From NCBI GenBank assembly GCA_020636495.1, contig JACJXQ010000008.1, forward strand, positions 310,001-374,000: a DNA stretch of 64,000 nucleotides, in the 5' to 3' direction. The notes under the pieces were generated by a model, which ran no database searches, was not told the DNA's origin, and saw nothing but the letters and a program-made list of their open reading frames with translations. This document shows, in pieces, positions 25,454 to 33,747 of the stretch; position 1 is the stretch's first letter; every line of letters begins with the position of its first letter. This DNA comes from Chitinophagales bacterium (GTDB lineage Bacteria; Bacteroidota; Bacteroidia; Chitinophagales; Chitinophagaceae). The translations under genes and the position numbers were made by a program.

Positions 25454-26095
25454 TCAATGCTTATTATGCACGAATATGCATTTTTTCAGGTCGTCGGAGG
25501 AGCGGGCAATGAGCAGGTCCAGGCGTCGTGTCTCATCCGTATAAGTCTGGTACCATACCGGCAGAGTGAGATAGACCTCGGCCACCTCTTTTTCTTGTTT
25601 GGTCAGGTCTTCCAGTTTCACCAGCTCAAATATCGCGGACTGGGTAACGCTATTTACCGTCAGGCATTTATTAGGGGCTATAACGTAATACTTTTCCCCT
25701 CTCACTTCTTTTTGTGGTAGCTTGTTGTTCTCTTCATACAACTCTTTCTGATGCGTGGTGGTCGCCTCAAAATGTTGTGCCGGGTGTTTGCCCACCAATT
25801 CGCGCATCCTGTCCGGCTCTTCTATAAGCCTGGTCACATTATTCAGCAAGTAATAACTACCGCCATCACCTATTACAGACGCGTCCAGCGTTACACGCGG
25901 GTAAATATTGTCCAGGTCATCCCTTCTTATGTATATGGTATCAGTATTGTTGTTGCACACTACCAGTTGCAGGAAAAAACGGCTAGACTGGTTGGCTTCT
26001 GTTTCAGCAGAACCTATATACAGTTTTATGCCCATTGCCCGTGCATTGCTGATACAACCTATGAACAACAGCAGTGCAAGTATCGTCTTTTTCAT
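25454..26095 (-). CDS. Secreted protein of unknown function
   Basis: Encodes 213 residues with a cleavable signal peptide (MKKTILALLLFIGCISNARA). The mature part begins MGIKLYIGSAETEANQSSRFFLQLVVCNNNTDTIYI, a beta-rich pattern like an Ig-type fold, and ends with a conserved-looking Cys (KKCIFVHNKH). A lipobox-like position (FIGC) exists, so lipoprotein anchoring is possible. No family is recognised and no operon partner is evident. Confidence 0.6.
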   Translation of the reverse strand: MKKTILALLLFIGCISNARAMGIKLYIGSAETEANQSSRFFLQLVVCNNNTDTIYIRRDDLDNIYPRVTLDASVIGDGGSYYLLNNVTRLIEEPDRMRELVGKHPAQHFEATTTHQKELYEENNKLPQKEVRGEKYYVIAPNKCLTVNSVTQSAIFELVKLEDLTKQEKEVAEVYLTLPVWYQTYTDETRRLDLLIARSSDDLKKCIFVHNKH

Positions 26096-26148
26096 ATATT
26101 AACAAGTTATGTTTTTTATCTATCTTAAGGTGTTAAAAATAAACCGCT

Positions 26149-26640
26149 GTGAATGCAAGACCAAAAATAAAAATTACATCCGGCCCTGCAGACCGTATGC
26201 TGGATATTATTTCAATCGTACTGGTGATCGGGATCTGGAGCCTAGTGCTGTATCACTACAATATTCTGCCGGAGACCATCAACACCCATTTTGACGCTTC
26301 GGGCCACGTGAACGGTACCGGCAGCAAAAACACTTTGTTTGTCATTCCCATTATCAGTACCCTCCTGTTTTTCCTGTTTGTTGCACTGAACAGAGCACCG
26401 CACCTGTTCAACTACCCGGTAGCTATTACCGAAGAAAATGCCCTGCGACAATACAGCCTGGCCACCCGCATGCTGCGGGTGCTGAATACCGGACTACAGG
26501 TGAGTATGCTGGCTACGGCATATGCTATGGTCCGCTCACAGGATTCGGCCACGGTTGGCATATGGTTGCTGCCATTGATCATGGGGCTGACCACACTGCC
26601 GGTAGTCTATTATTTTATGCAGGCAAAAAAAGCGGGTTGA
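26149..26640 (+). CDS. DUF1648-type membrane protein
   Basis: Encodes 163 residues with four hydrophobic segments. The N-terminal part LVLYHYNILPETINTHFDASGHVNGTGSKN is the DUF1648 signature, seen in SdpI-like immunity or membrane proteins. A helix pair ending VVYYFMQAKK closes the protein. The role here is unknown; in SdpI the domain confers resistance to a secreted toxin, but there is no toxin gene nearby. It ends about 46 nt before the DtxR gene on the same strand. Confidence 0.75.
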   Translation: MNARPKIKITSGPADRMLDIISIVLVIGIWSLVLYHYNILPETINTHFDASGHVNGTGSKNTLFVIPIISTLLFFLFVALNRAPHLFNYPVAITEENALRQYSLATRMLRVLNTGLQVSMLATAYAMVRSQDSATVGIWLLPLIMGLTTLPVVYYFMQAKKAG

Positions 26641-26686
26641 CATCTTTATTCGGTTGTTTGTAGCGATTGTTTCTTAATTTAGACGC

Positions 26687-27349
26687 ATGCAGGCGCTTAC
26701 GTTTACAGAAGAGAATTATATCAAAGCTATATATACCATCTCCGACAGGAATGACACCGGGGAAGTTTCTGTAAATGAAATAGCCGAGCGCGTGCAAACC
26801 CGCCCCGCAACGGTGACCGACATGTTCAAAAAACTGTCGGAAAAAGAGTTGATACACTACGAGAAATATAAGAAAGTAAGGCTGACGAATGAAGGAACCC
26901 AAATTGCATTATCCATACTGCGCAAGCACAGGTTGTGGGAAACCTTTCTTTGCGACAAACTGAACTTTGCCTGGGACGAGGTGCACGAGATAGCAGAACA
27001 ACTGGAACATATCCGCTCTCAGAAACTGATAGACCGCATGGATGAGTACCTGGGTTTTCCGGAGTATGATCCGCATGGAGACCCGATACCGAAACAGAAC
27101 GGAGAGTTGCCCGCCAGCAAGGCCGTACCGCTTACTGAAATACCGGTAAATACTACTTGTGTATTCGTAGCAGTGAATGATACCTCGAGCGCTTTTCTGC
27201 AGCAGCTGAAACGTTTTAACCTGGAAATAGGCACAGAGCTGAACGTTACAGAGCGTATGCCTTACGACAACAGCGTGTGGGTAACCAATAAGAACGGGGA
27301 CAACTTTCAGTTATCAGAAAAGATATCTGTCAATATACTGGTAGTGTAA
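26687..27349 (+). CDS. DtxR/MntR-family metal-dependent regulator with FeoA-like tail
   Basis: Encodes 220 residues. The N-terminal winged helix (TEENYIKAIYTISDRNDTGEVSVNEIAERVQTR), dimerisation region with metal ligands (HRLWETFLCDKLNFAWDEVHEIAEQLEH) and a C-terminal SH3/FeoA-like domain (about 145-220) follow the DtxR/IdeR/MntR layout. It would repress iron or manganese uptake genes when metal-loaded. A -7-like TAATTTAG at 26675-26682, with TTG 18 nt upstream, ends 4 nt before the ATG. feoB (8.8 kb) is a plausible target, but I see no shared operator. Confidence 0.9.
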   Translation: MQALTFTEENYIKAIYTISDRNDTGEVSVNEIAERVQTRPATVTDMFKKLSEKELIHYEKYKKVRLTNEGTQIALSILRKHRLWETFLCDKLNFAWDEVHEIAEQLEHIRSQKLIDRMDEYLGFPEYDPHGDPIPKQNGELPASKAVPLTEIPVNTTCVFVAVNDTSSAFLQQLKRFNLEIGTELNVTERMPYDNSVWVTNKNGDNFQLSEKISVNILVV

Positions 27350-27362
27350 ATGACCGGGATGC

Positions 27363-27881
27363 TTAATTTCTTTTCAAGGGCTGCTTGTAGATAGGTACCG
27401 TAGAGCAGGGCTCCCCATACATCAGCGATTTTACAACAGGCCTTAGTTTTTCCGTTGCTGCCACATAAGCTATTTCAGGCACGCTTTTATCACCGCAGCC
27501 TTTCAGCACTACACGCTTGTCTACATACTCTGCGGTATCTATCACACCAATTTTGTCAGCAACTATTTTTTTCGTCATTTCTTCAACCGTACCAAAGTAC
27601 ACTGAGGCCGCGAAAGGTTGCAGGCAGGATGAGATGAGCATATATGCCCAAACAGGTACAATTGCATCTGCCGAACAATAAATAGCTACATACTTATCCT
27701 TGTATGTTGTCCAGTCGTGTTCTTTCATGGCATCGCGAAAGTCTTTTTCTTTCAGGATCATCTCGCGAAACAAGAACGGTTTAATATCGAAAGGAACAAC
27801 CGAACCCTCTTCAGGCAGATAAGCTGCGAGATCCAGGGTAATAATACCGCTTTCGGCTACTTTGTTTACGATCGTATCCAT
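27363..27881 (-). CDS. DUF2480 family protein
   Basis: Encodes 172 residues typical of DUF2480, a family found mainly in Bacteroidota: NKVAESGIITLDLAAYLPEEG, DIKPFLFREMILKEKDFRDAMK, YVAIYCSADAIVPVWAYMLI and the VVLKGCGDKSVPEIAYVAATEKL region. The function is unknown. A -7 TAACTTTG lies 4 nt before the ATG, suggesting a leaderless or nearly leaderless mRNA. It is convergent with the DtxR gene. Confidence 0.85.
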   Translation of the reverse strand: MDTIVNKVAESGIITLDLAAYLPEEGSVVPFDIKPFLFREMILKEKDFRDAMKEHDWTTYKDKYVAIYCSADAIVPVWAYMLISSCLQPFAASVYFGTVEEMTKKIVADKIGVIDTAEYVDKRVVLKGCGDKSVPEIAYVAATEKLRPVVKSLMYGEPCSTVPIYKQPLKRN

Positions 27882-27885
27882 GCTA

Positions 27886-27893
27886 CAAAGTTA
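27886..27893 (-). promoter_or_regulatory. -7 promoter element (TAACTTTG) of the DUF2480 gene
   Basis: An exact TAnnTTTG match on the minus strand ending 4 nt before the start codon (27879-27881). Confidence 0.5.
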
Positions 27894-27913
27894 CAAACAG
27901 TTGGTGAGCAAAT

Positions 27914-27945
27914 AAAAACGGCCCCGAGGTTACGGGGCCGTTTTT
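27914..27945. terminator. Strong terminator after the PpiD-like gene
   Basis: AAAAACGGCCCC / GGGGCCGTTTTT (27914-27925, 27934-27945) with an 8 nt loop lies just past the PpiD-like stop. It ends that transcript and separates it from DUF2480. Confidence 0.88.
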
Positions 27946-27973
27946 GCTTATATCGTCTTCAGAGAAACTTATA

Positions 27974-30112
27974 TTAATAGTTTTGCGGGTTGTATTTGAT
28001 ATTGGCGTTCTTTTTCAATTGCTCTTCTATCCTGCCGTTCAGCGAGTTCTTGATCTCCATCTGCATCATATCGCGTTCTCTTTCGCTAAAAGTCTCGTCT
28101 TTGTTAGCAGAAGTATACCTGTTCTTCACGCTGATGAAGTAAACCGCGCTTTGCTCCTTAATAGCAGGAGAAACTGTGTTTGGTTTGAAATCATTACAGA
28201 AAGAATAACCTACCACTTTCGGAGCATAACCCATAGGGCCAGAGAAAGAGTTGTTGCCCCTGAACGAATCGAAAGACTGCAGCTCAGTACCTGCGGTAGA
28301 AGCTATTTCAGACAATGATTTTTTACCGTCATATTTCTTAGCAATTACATCCGCTTTTTTCTCGTTCTTCAGCTGTGGCTCAATGTTCCTGCGTGTATTT
28401 GAATCCAGTGTCCTGAGGCCGGCTTTGTTCACTGCAGTAAGTTTGGCTACCAGGTATTTGCCCGGCAGTGCAAATACACCTGACACCTGGCCCACCTCTG
28501 ACTCATATACCCACCGTACTATCTCGCGTGAGGGGCCTATGCCCTGTATAGTGAAGTCGGATACTTTAATATTGTCCGCCATCAGTTTTTGCAGATTTTC
28601 AGTTGCAATGGCGTTGTCGAACTCCGCTGCTTTTGAATTGCTGCCTGCAAATTCAGCTGCTTTCGCATATACTTCGTTCTCTGTTTCGTCGCCGGCAAAT
28701 AATGCCTTTGATATTACCGCCAGTTGCAGTGCGGGAGCGAAGTTGGTCTGGTCCAGTATCTCTATATAGTGATATCCTGCATAAGAGTTGTTGGACACCT
28801 TCACCACTTTAGACTCACCTTTTTTACCCTCGAAAATGAAATCTCCAAATTCTTTAGACAAGTTGTTCTTCTGCTCGAAAGAGAATGTATACTCACCACC
28901 CTTTTCTTTACTGCCCTCATCGTCAGAATATTTCTGAACCATCTCGGCAAAAGGCGTACCTGCTTTTATAGCGGCTGCGATGCTGTCAATTTTATTCTTA
29001 GCCACACTGTCTTCTACGGTCAGCTGGCCTTTTTCGCCGGTCTTAATTAATATGTGCCTGCACTTAACAGAATCAGGATATGATTTCTTACCGGTTACTT
29101 TTACCAGTTTGTATGTTTCGTTCTCGTATACCGGACCCATTACGCTGCCAACAGACATTGCGAAAACAGAATCAGCATATATAGACTGGTAAGACTTCTT
29201 CATTTTATAAGTAGAATCGAAAGACTCTTCAGAGTTCCTGTTCACGAAGCTTTCGTTGTCATTCGTATTAACGAAATCTTCTCTGATGGTATTAAGAACA
29301 CCCAGCGCCCTTGCCGTATCCACAGCAGTAGGCAATACATTGAAACTTACATACTCAATAGCACGTGTAGGAACTTCGGTAGTGAAATCAGCTTTATGTT
29401 CTTTGATGAAGTTGTTGTAGTCGGCATCTGTCAGTTCAACCTCGTTGTCATTTACAGATTCGAAAGGTACAGACACATAATTGATGTCTGCCATTTGCGC
29501 TTGTTCTTTAGACCTTGCCTCGACCAGGAACTTGGGCATGTATACTGCTGCGGAGAACAGCGTATTGAATTTCTTGGTCATTGCTGTGCGGATGATGTAA
29601 TCCTTGAAAGTCTCCCAGTGTGCACGGGCTTTACCGGTAGGGTCCAGCTGATCGGCCTGTTCTTCAAACAATTTTACATATTGCGGGTCGAAAGATTTCG
29701 TGTTGGGGTTGGTAAACGGCTGATAGCTTTTTACTGCCTGGTCAGGATCGTTACCATATATCATATCCTTTTTCTCAGCTTCAGTAATTACCAGTCCCAG
29801 TTTTTCAGCCTGCTCAGCTACTAGTTTTTCTTTGATAAGATCCTGCAGTGCCATTTCGTTGATCTGTGCACGGAAATTATCATCAATGGTCTGGTTGCTA
29901 CCATATAATGTTTCGTAATCTTTGGTACGGCGTGTGTAGTCCAGGTAATCTATTGCTTCACCATTCACTTTGGCTATGCTGTTATCTTTACCAAATAGGC
30001 TACCGGTTTTACTATTCAATGCATCCATTAATATAAATGCAACCAATGCCACAGCAATAACCCCACCTGCGAGTTTTGCGTATTTCGTCCTGATCTTCTG
30101 TATTACAGACAT
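27974..30112 (-). CDS. PpiD/SurA-like periplasmic peptidyl-prolyl isomerase and chaperone
   Basis: Encodes 712 residues. An N-terminal membrane anchor (LAGGVIAVALVAFILMDAL, about 14-32) is followed by a SurA-N-like chaperone region beginning IAKVNGEAIDYLDYTRR. A parvulin-type PPIase domain follows in the middle (VKCRHILIKTGEKGQL ... FAEMVQKYSDDEGSKEKGGEYTF), then a second, divergent C-terminal region. It probably assists folding of exported and outer-membrane proteins on the periplasmic face of the inner membrane. Length fits the 700-residue Bacteroidota form. It faces nadA across a 511 bp AT-rich gap. Confidence 0.9.
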   Translation of the reverse strand: MSVIQKIRTKYAKLAGGVIAVALVAFILMDALNSKTGSLFGKDNSIAKVNGEAIDYLDYTRRTKDYETLYGSNQTIDDNFRAQINEMALQDLIKEKLVAEQAEKLGLVITEAEKKDMIYGNDPDQAVKSYQPFTNPNTKSFDPQYVKLFEEQADQLDPTGKARAHWETFKDYIIRTAMTKKFNTLFSAAVYMPKFLVEARSKEQAQMADINYVSVPFESVNDNEVELTDADYNNFIKEHKADFTTEVPTRAIEYVSFNVLPTAVDTARALGVLNTIREDFVNTNDNESFVNRNSEESFDSTYKMKKSYQSIYADSVFAMSVGSVMGPVYENETYKLVKVTGKKSYPDSVKCRHILIKTGEKGQLTVEDSVAKNKIDSIAAAIKAGTPFAEMVQKYSDDEGSKEKGGEYTFSFEQKNNLSKEFGDFIFEGKKGESKVVKVSNNSYAGYHYIEILDQTNFAPALQLAVISKALFAGDETENEVYAKAAEFAGSNSKAAEFDNAIATENLQKLMADNIKVSDFTIQGIGPSREIVRWVYESEVGQVSGVFALPGKYLVAKLTAVNKAGLRTLDSNTRRNIEPQLKNEKKADVIAKKYDGKKSLSEIASTAGTELQSFDSFRGNNSFSGPMGYAPKVVGYSFCNDFKPNTVSPAIKEQSAVYFISVKNRYTSANKDETFSERERDMMQMEIKNSLNGRIEEQLKKNANIKYNPQNY

Positions 30113-30623
30113 ATAATATAGGTTCTGACTTTTAAATGTAAGGACGGCAAATTTATATGAAAAATCGTGATTTCGTCTACAGATTTTGTTTTTAATATAT
30201 TATTTGCCAAAATAGGAGCTGTTTTATAAGTATTATACCTAAAATATATGCATTATTTTGTGTTATTCAGATGGGGTGTTGATTCCCGTTGATAACGTTG
30301 TGGTAACATGGGTAGTTATCCAATATTTATAAATTGTTAATACAACATTACTTTTTTGTTATGTTGATAACCCTGTTTTTCAACAGTCATGTCCGATATT
30401 CAGACCCCGGAACTTTTTAACACCGTTGTTTATTCACATACCGGGTGTTTTTTGTGGGAATGTCCGTTTAATGAGCATTGCTAGTGTGGATATTGTCGGG
30501 AATATTTGTGTATGGGTATACTTATTTAACTTTGCAATAGGGATAGTAAAATAATACCCCCATATCCACAGTCCTAGTTTATAATAGTCAGTTTTTAAAA
30601 AGTTTTTTTATTAATATTTTACA
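30113..30623. other. AT-rich intergenic region with DnaA-box-like motifs (candidate oriC)
   Basis: This 511 bp gap holds no gene. It contains TTATTCACA at 30430-30438 (a perfect TTATnCACA DnaA-box match), TGTGGATAT at 30485-30493 and ATATCCACA at 30562-30570 (each one base off TTATCCACA), the weaker TGTGGTAAC (30299-30307) and TTATCCAAT (30316-30324), two GTTGATAAC words (30288, 30363), and a very AT-rich stretch at 30580-30620. It lies where gene orientation changes from mostly minus to mostly plus, 5 kb from a parS cluster. The origin assignment is inferred. The ppiD-like -7 element is at its left end. Confidence 0.5.
30148..30155 (-). promoter_or_regulatory. -7 promoter element (TAAATTTG) of the PpiD-like gene
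   Basis: An exact TAnnTTTG match on the minus strand, 35 nt upstream of the ATG at 30112. Confidence 0.5.
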
Positions 30624-31631
30624 ATGGTTGATAAGGTTGAAATCTCGTTGGGAAATTTGAAAAAAAGAGGATTTCTTGACATGGAAATTGATCCGACGCT
30701 GGATCTGTTTGCAGAAATAGAGCGTTTGAAGAAAGAGAAGAACGCAATACTACTCGCACATTACTACCAGGAACCGGATATACAGGATGTAGCAGATTAC
30801 ATAGGCGATAGTTTAGGCCTGGCGCAGAAAGCAGCCAACACTGATGCCGACATTATCGTATTTGCAGGTGTGCATTTTATGGCAGAGACAGCAAAGATCC
30901 TCAACCCCGATAAGAAAGTTTTGTTACCAGATCTTAATGCAGGCTGTTCGCTAAGTGATAGTTGCCCGCCGGCAATATTCAAAGCATTTAAAGAAAAACA
31001 CCCTGATCATTTAGTTATTTCTTATATCAACTGTTCTGCAGGTATCAAAGCGCTGAGTGATATTATATGTACCTCGTCTAATGCACGGAAGATAGTTGAA
31101 AGTCTGCCGGCAGATCAGAAAATAATCTTCGCACCTGATAAGAACCTGGGTGCATATATCAACAAGGTATCGAAGCGTGAAATGTTATTATGGAATGGCG
31201 CATGTATGGTACATGAGTTATTCTCGCTTGAAAAGATCACAAAACTTAAGGAACGTCATCCTGAAGCACAGTTGATAGCACATCCCGAATGTGAAGATGT
31301 AGTGTTGAAGATGGCAGATTTTATAGGTTCTACCACCCAGCTGCTCAATTATACACAAACGCATGATTCAAATACATTTATAGTAGCTACAGAGGCTGGG
31401 ATATTGCACCAGATGCAGAAACTTTCTCCTGAAAAGACTTTTATCCCTGCCCCACCTGACAACTCCTGTGCCTGCAATGATTGCCCCCATATGAAACTGA
31501 ATACATTGGAGAAATTGTACCTGTGTATGAAATATGAACTTCCGGAGATAACCATGGAGGAAGAAGTGAGGATAGCTGCAAAGAAACCGATAAACAGGAT
31601 GCTGAAAATGAGCGCAGAATTAGGCATTTGA
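30624..31631 (+). CDS. nadA: Quinolinate synthase A
   Basis: Encodes 335 residues. NadA condenses iminoaspartate with dihydroxyacetone phosphate to quinolinate, using a [4Fe-4S] cluster. Family blocks are ILLAHYYQEPDIQDVADYIGDSL, VHFMAETAKILNP, NAGCSLSDSC (first cluster Cys region), SAGIKALSDIICTSSNA, and CACNDCPHM (third ligand region). The N-terminal extension KKRGFLDMEIDPTLDLFAEI looks natural for Bacteroidota, so ATG 30624 is preferred over the later ATG 30681. The product feeds NadC (4.0 kb). Confidence 0.95.
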   Translation: MVDKVEISLGNLKKRGFLDMEIDPTLDLFAEIERLKKEKNAILLAHYYQEPDIQDVADYIGDSLGLAQKAANTDADIIVFAGVHFMAETAKILNPDKKVLLPDLNAGCSLSDSCPPAIFKAFKEKHPDHLVISYINCSAGIKALSDIICTSSNARKIVESLPADQKIIFAPDKNLGAYINKVSKREMLLWNGACMVHELFSLEKITKLKERHPEAQLIAHPECEDVVLKMADFIGSTTQLLNYTQTHDSNTFIVATEAGILHQMQKLSPEKTFIPAPPDNSCACNDCPHMKLNTLEKLYLCMKYELPEITMEEEVRIAAKKPINRMLKMSAELGI

Positions 31632-31657
31632 CACAGAAATGACAGTGTAATCTAAAA

Positions 31658-31674
31658 TACCCCTAAAAGGGGTA
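31658..31674 (+). terminator. Weak terminator-like hairpin after nadA
   Basis: TACCCCT-AAA-AGGGGTA is a 7 bp perfect stem about 27 nt after the nadA stop, followed by CAAATTTTG. The T run is short, so termination is uncertain. Confidence 0.4.
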
Positions 31675-31753
31675 CAAATTTTGCTTTAGATACAAATATT
31701 GCCTATTTTAGTACACTTTTTAATTTTCTAAATAACAGAAAAAGGGAAATACT

Positions 31754-33700
31754 ATGATGAAATTCAACTTTTTAAAAACATTCCTGGTTACAGCCATGGC
31801 TATGCCGCTATTGGCGGTAGCTCAGCCGAAAATGGGTGCATGGGGTGACCAGACCACACCGTCTAACAACAACTTCTACATTGACTATGTTGGTGGCCGT
31901 GTAACGATCAGCACTCCGTCTAATCTTGCGGGACCTGTTATTCACACTATATCAAATGATGGTAAGTCAAGTGGCCAGTGGGGCGGATCTATTGCAGGTT
32001 TGTCGAATCCGATCGTGGGTATAGATATCGTAAAAGCCGACCCATATGATGCGTGCGGAACGCTGGTAAATGCAAGTGCAATCTCCGGTAAGATAGCACT
32101 GATAAAAAGGGGAACCTGTGAATTTGGTGCCAAAGCTTTAAATGCAGAGAACGCCGGTGCTGTTGCTGTAATTATTGTTAACCACAGCCCTGGCCCACCG
32201 GTAGGTATGGGTGCAGGTGCACAAGGCGCTAACGTTACCATACCTGTTATCATGGTATCTGACGTTGAAGGAGCAGCTATTGAGACAGCTTTATCAAGCG
32301 GTGCAGTAAAAATGTCGTTGTCTGTATGGAGCAATGGTTATAACAATGACATAGGATTTGTTGATGCGGGTCTTGGTCTGCAACACGCTTATTCTATACC
32401 ATTGGCACAGATCACTGGTGCATCATCGGTACCTTACAAAGCTTTCTACGGAGCTGTTATAGGTAACTTCGGTACTACTACTGCTAATAACGTTAAAATG
32501 TATGCTACACTTAAATGGACACCTACAGGTGGTTCTACTTCTGTAGTAAGGGTAGACTCTACAAGCTTTACAGGTTTCGCTCCCGGTGATTCTATCGTTA
32601 CTCCATTCATCGATAAAGATTATGACCTGGCTCCGACAGGAACAGGCCGTTATGATGTTGAGTATGAGCTGACGTCTGATGTATTCACAGACCAGTTTAT
32701 GGGTGATAACAAAGCAAGCTATTCTTTCTATGTTGATAACCACGTTTATTCTAAAGGCCGTTATGATTTCAATAATGATGTTCCTTTCTCTGGACGTGGT
32801 TACAGGTTAAGTTCTAATGCTGAGTTCACCTGGGGACCATTCCTATATATGGAAAAAGCTGGTTACCAGTTTGAGAATGCTATGATATCTCTGTCTAAAG
32901 AGAATGCGCAAACTGACAATAGCATGGCTTCTATTGGTAAAGTGCAGATACTGGTATGGAAATGGACTGATGCTAATGGTGACAGTGTTATCGTAGCTGA
33001 TGAGTGTTCTATCGTAGGTCTAGGTGAAAAAACTTTCGTAGCTGCAGATACTTCAGGACAGGTACATAAAGTAGTTATTAAGGATGCTTTTGAACCTTCA
33101 AAAGTGATTACTACAGAAGCAAACACCTGGTACTGGATCAGCGCAGCAATGCCGACCAATGCATTCCTGGCAGTTGATGGTGAGAGCAACTACTTTGTAA
33201 GATCATGGGGAAGGAAACACGCTACCAACAGCACACGTGAGCCATATGCTCCGTTGTTCCCTAACAACTTCGGTTCTTTCACAGGTTCTACTACACCTGA
33301 TGGTGTTCCGGCTCACTATCCTTTTGAGTCATACTACTTCCTGGAAGATTCTATCAGGTTCTCTCAACAAAAGAATGGCCTGGTACCTTCTATCCCTGTA
33401 AGTATGTCGCTGTTCAAAGTTGGTGTTGAGAATACACAGTCAGCGGCGTTTGATGTGAGTTTGTACCCTAACCCTGCAACTGAAGTACTGAACGTAGCTG
33501 TTACACTGGATAAGCCAGCCAACGATGTTACTTATTCTGTACTGAATGTAATAGGTGCCAAGATCAAAGAAGTAACACACAACAACGTGTCAAACGATAA
33601 GTACACTATTAATACTTCAGAGTTGGCTGCAGGTTCTTACTACCTTATCATAAGTGTAGACGGACAGCAGACATTACGCAAGTTCTCTGTTATTAAATAG
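31754..33700 (+). CDS. Secreted PA-domain protein with type A T9SS sorting tail
   Basis: Encodes 648 residues. A signal peptide (to about residue 23, AVAQPK) is followed by a protease-associated (PA) domain (about 95-180: ALIKRGTCEFGAKALNAENA, AVAVIIVNHSP, NVTIPVIMVSDVEGAAIE), a long beta-rich region without recognised catalytic residues, and a C-terminal T9SS type A sorting domain (VSLYPNPATEVLNVAVTL ... YYLIISVDGQQTLRKFSVIK). PA domains often sit in secreted proteases, but no peptidase motif is seen. It is probably exported to the cell surface. Confidence 0.85.
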   Translation: MMKFNFLKTFLVTAMAMPLLAVAQPKMGAWGDQTTPSNNNFYIDYVGGRVTISTPSNLAGPVIHTISNDGKSSGQWGGSIAGLSNPIVGIDIVKADPYDACGTLVNASAISGKIALIKRGTCEFGAKALNAENAGAVAVIIVNHSPGPPVGMGAGAQGANVTIPVIMVSDVEGAAIETALSSGAVKMSLSVWSNGYNNDIGFVDAGLGLQHAYSIPLAQITGASSVPYKAFYGAVIGNFGTTTANNVKMYATLKWTPTGGSTSVVRVDSTSFTGFAPGDSIVTPFIDKDYDLAPTGTGRYDVEYELTSDVFTDQFMGDNKASYSFYVDNHVYSKGRYDFNNDVPFSGRGYRLSSNAEFTWGPFLYMEKAGYQFENAMISLSKENAQTDNSMASIGKVQILVWKWTDANGDSVIVADECSIVGLGEKTFVAADTSGQVHKVVIKDAFEPSKVITTEANTWYWISAAMPTNAFLAVDGESNYFVRSWGRKHATNSTREPYAPLFPNNFGSFTGSTTPDGVPAHYPFESYYFLEDSIRFSQQKNGLVPSIPVSMSLFKVGVENTQSAAFDVSLYPNPATEVLNVAVTLDKPANDVTYSVLNVIGAKIKEVTHNNVSNDKYTINTSELAAGSYYLIISVDGQQTLRKFSVIK

Positions 33701-33718
33701 TTGAATTGAAATAGTATT

Positions 33719-33747
33719 AAAAGGGGCTGATCATTCAGCCCCTTTTT
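33719..33747. terminator. Bidirectional terminator overlapping the amidohydrolase 3' end
   Basis: AAAAGGGGCTGA / TCAGCCCCTTTT is a strong stem with T run between two convergent genes. It includes the stop codon and last codons (KKGAE) of the amidohydrolase, so the gene end and the terminator share sequence. Confidence 0.85.

Noticed and set aside
26149..26640. Toxin immunity (SdpI) locus
   Set aside because: The DUF1648 part is present but there is no peptide toxin or SdpR-type repressor next to it, so a role in immunity is not supported.
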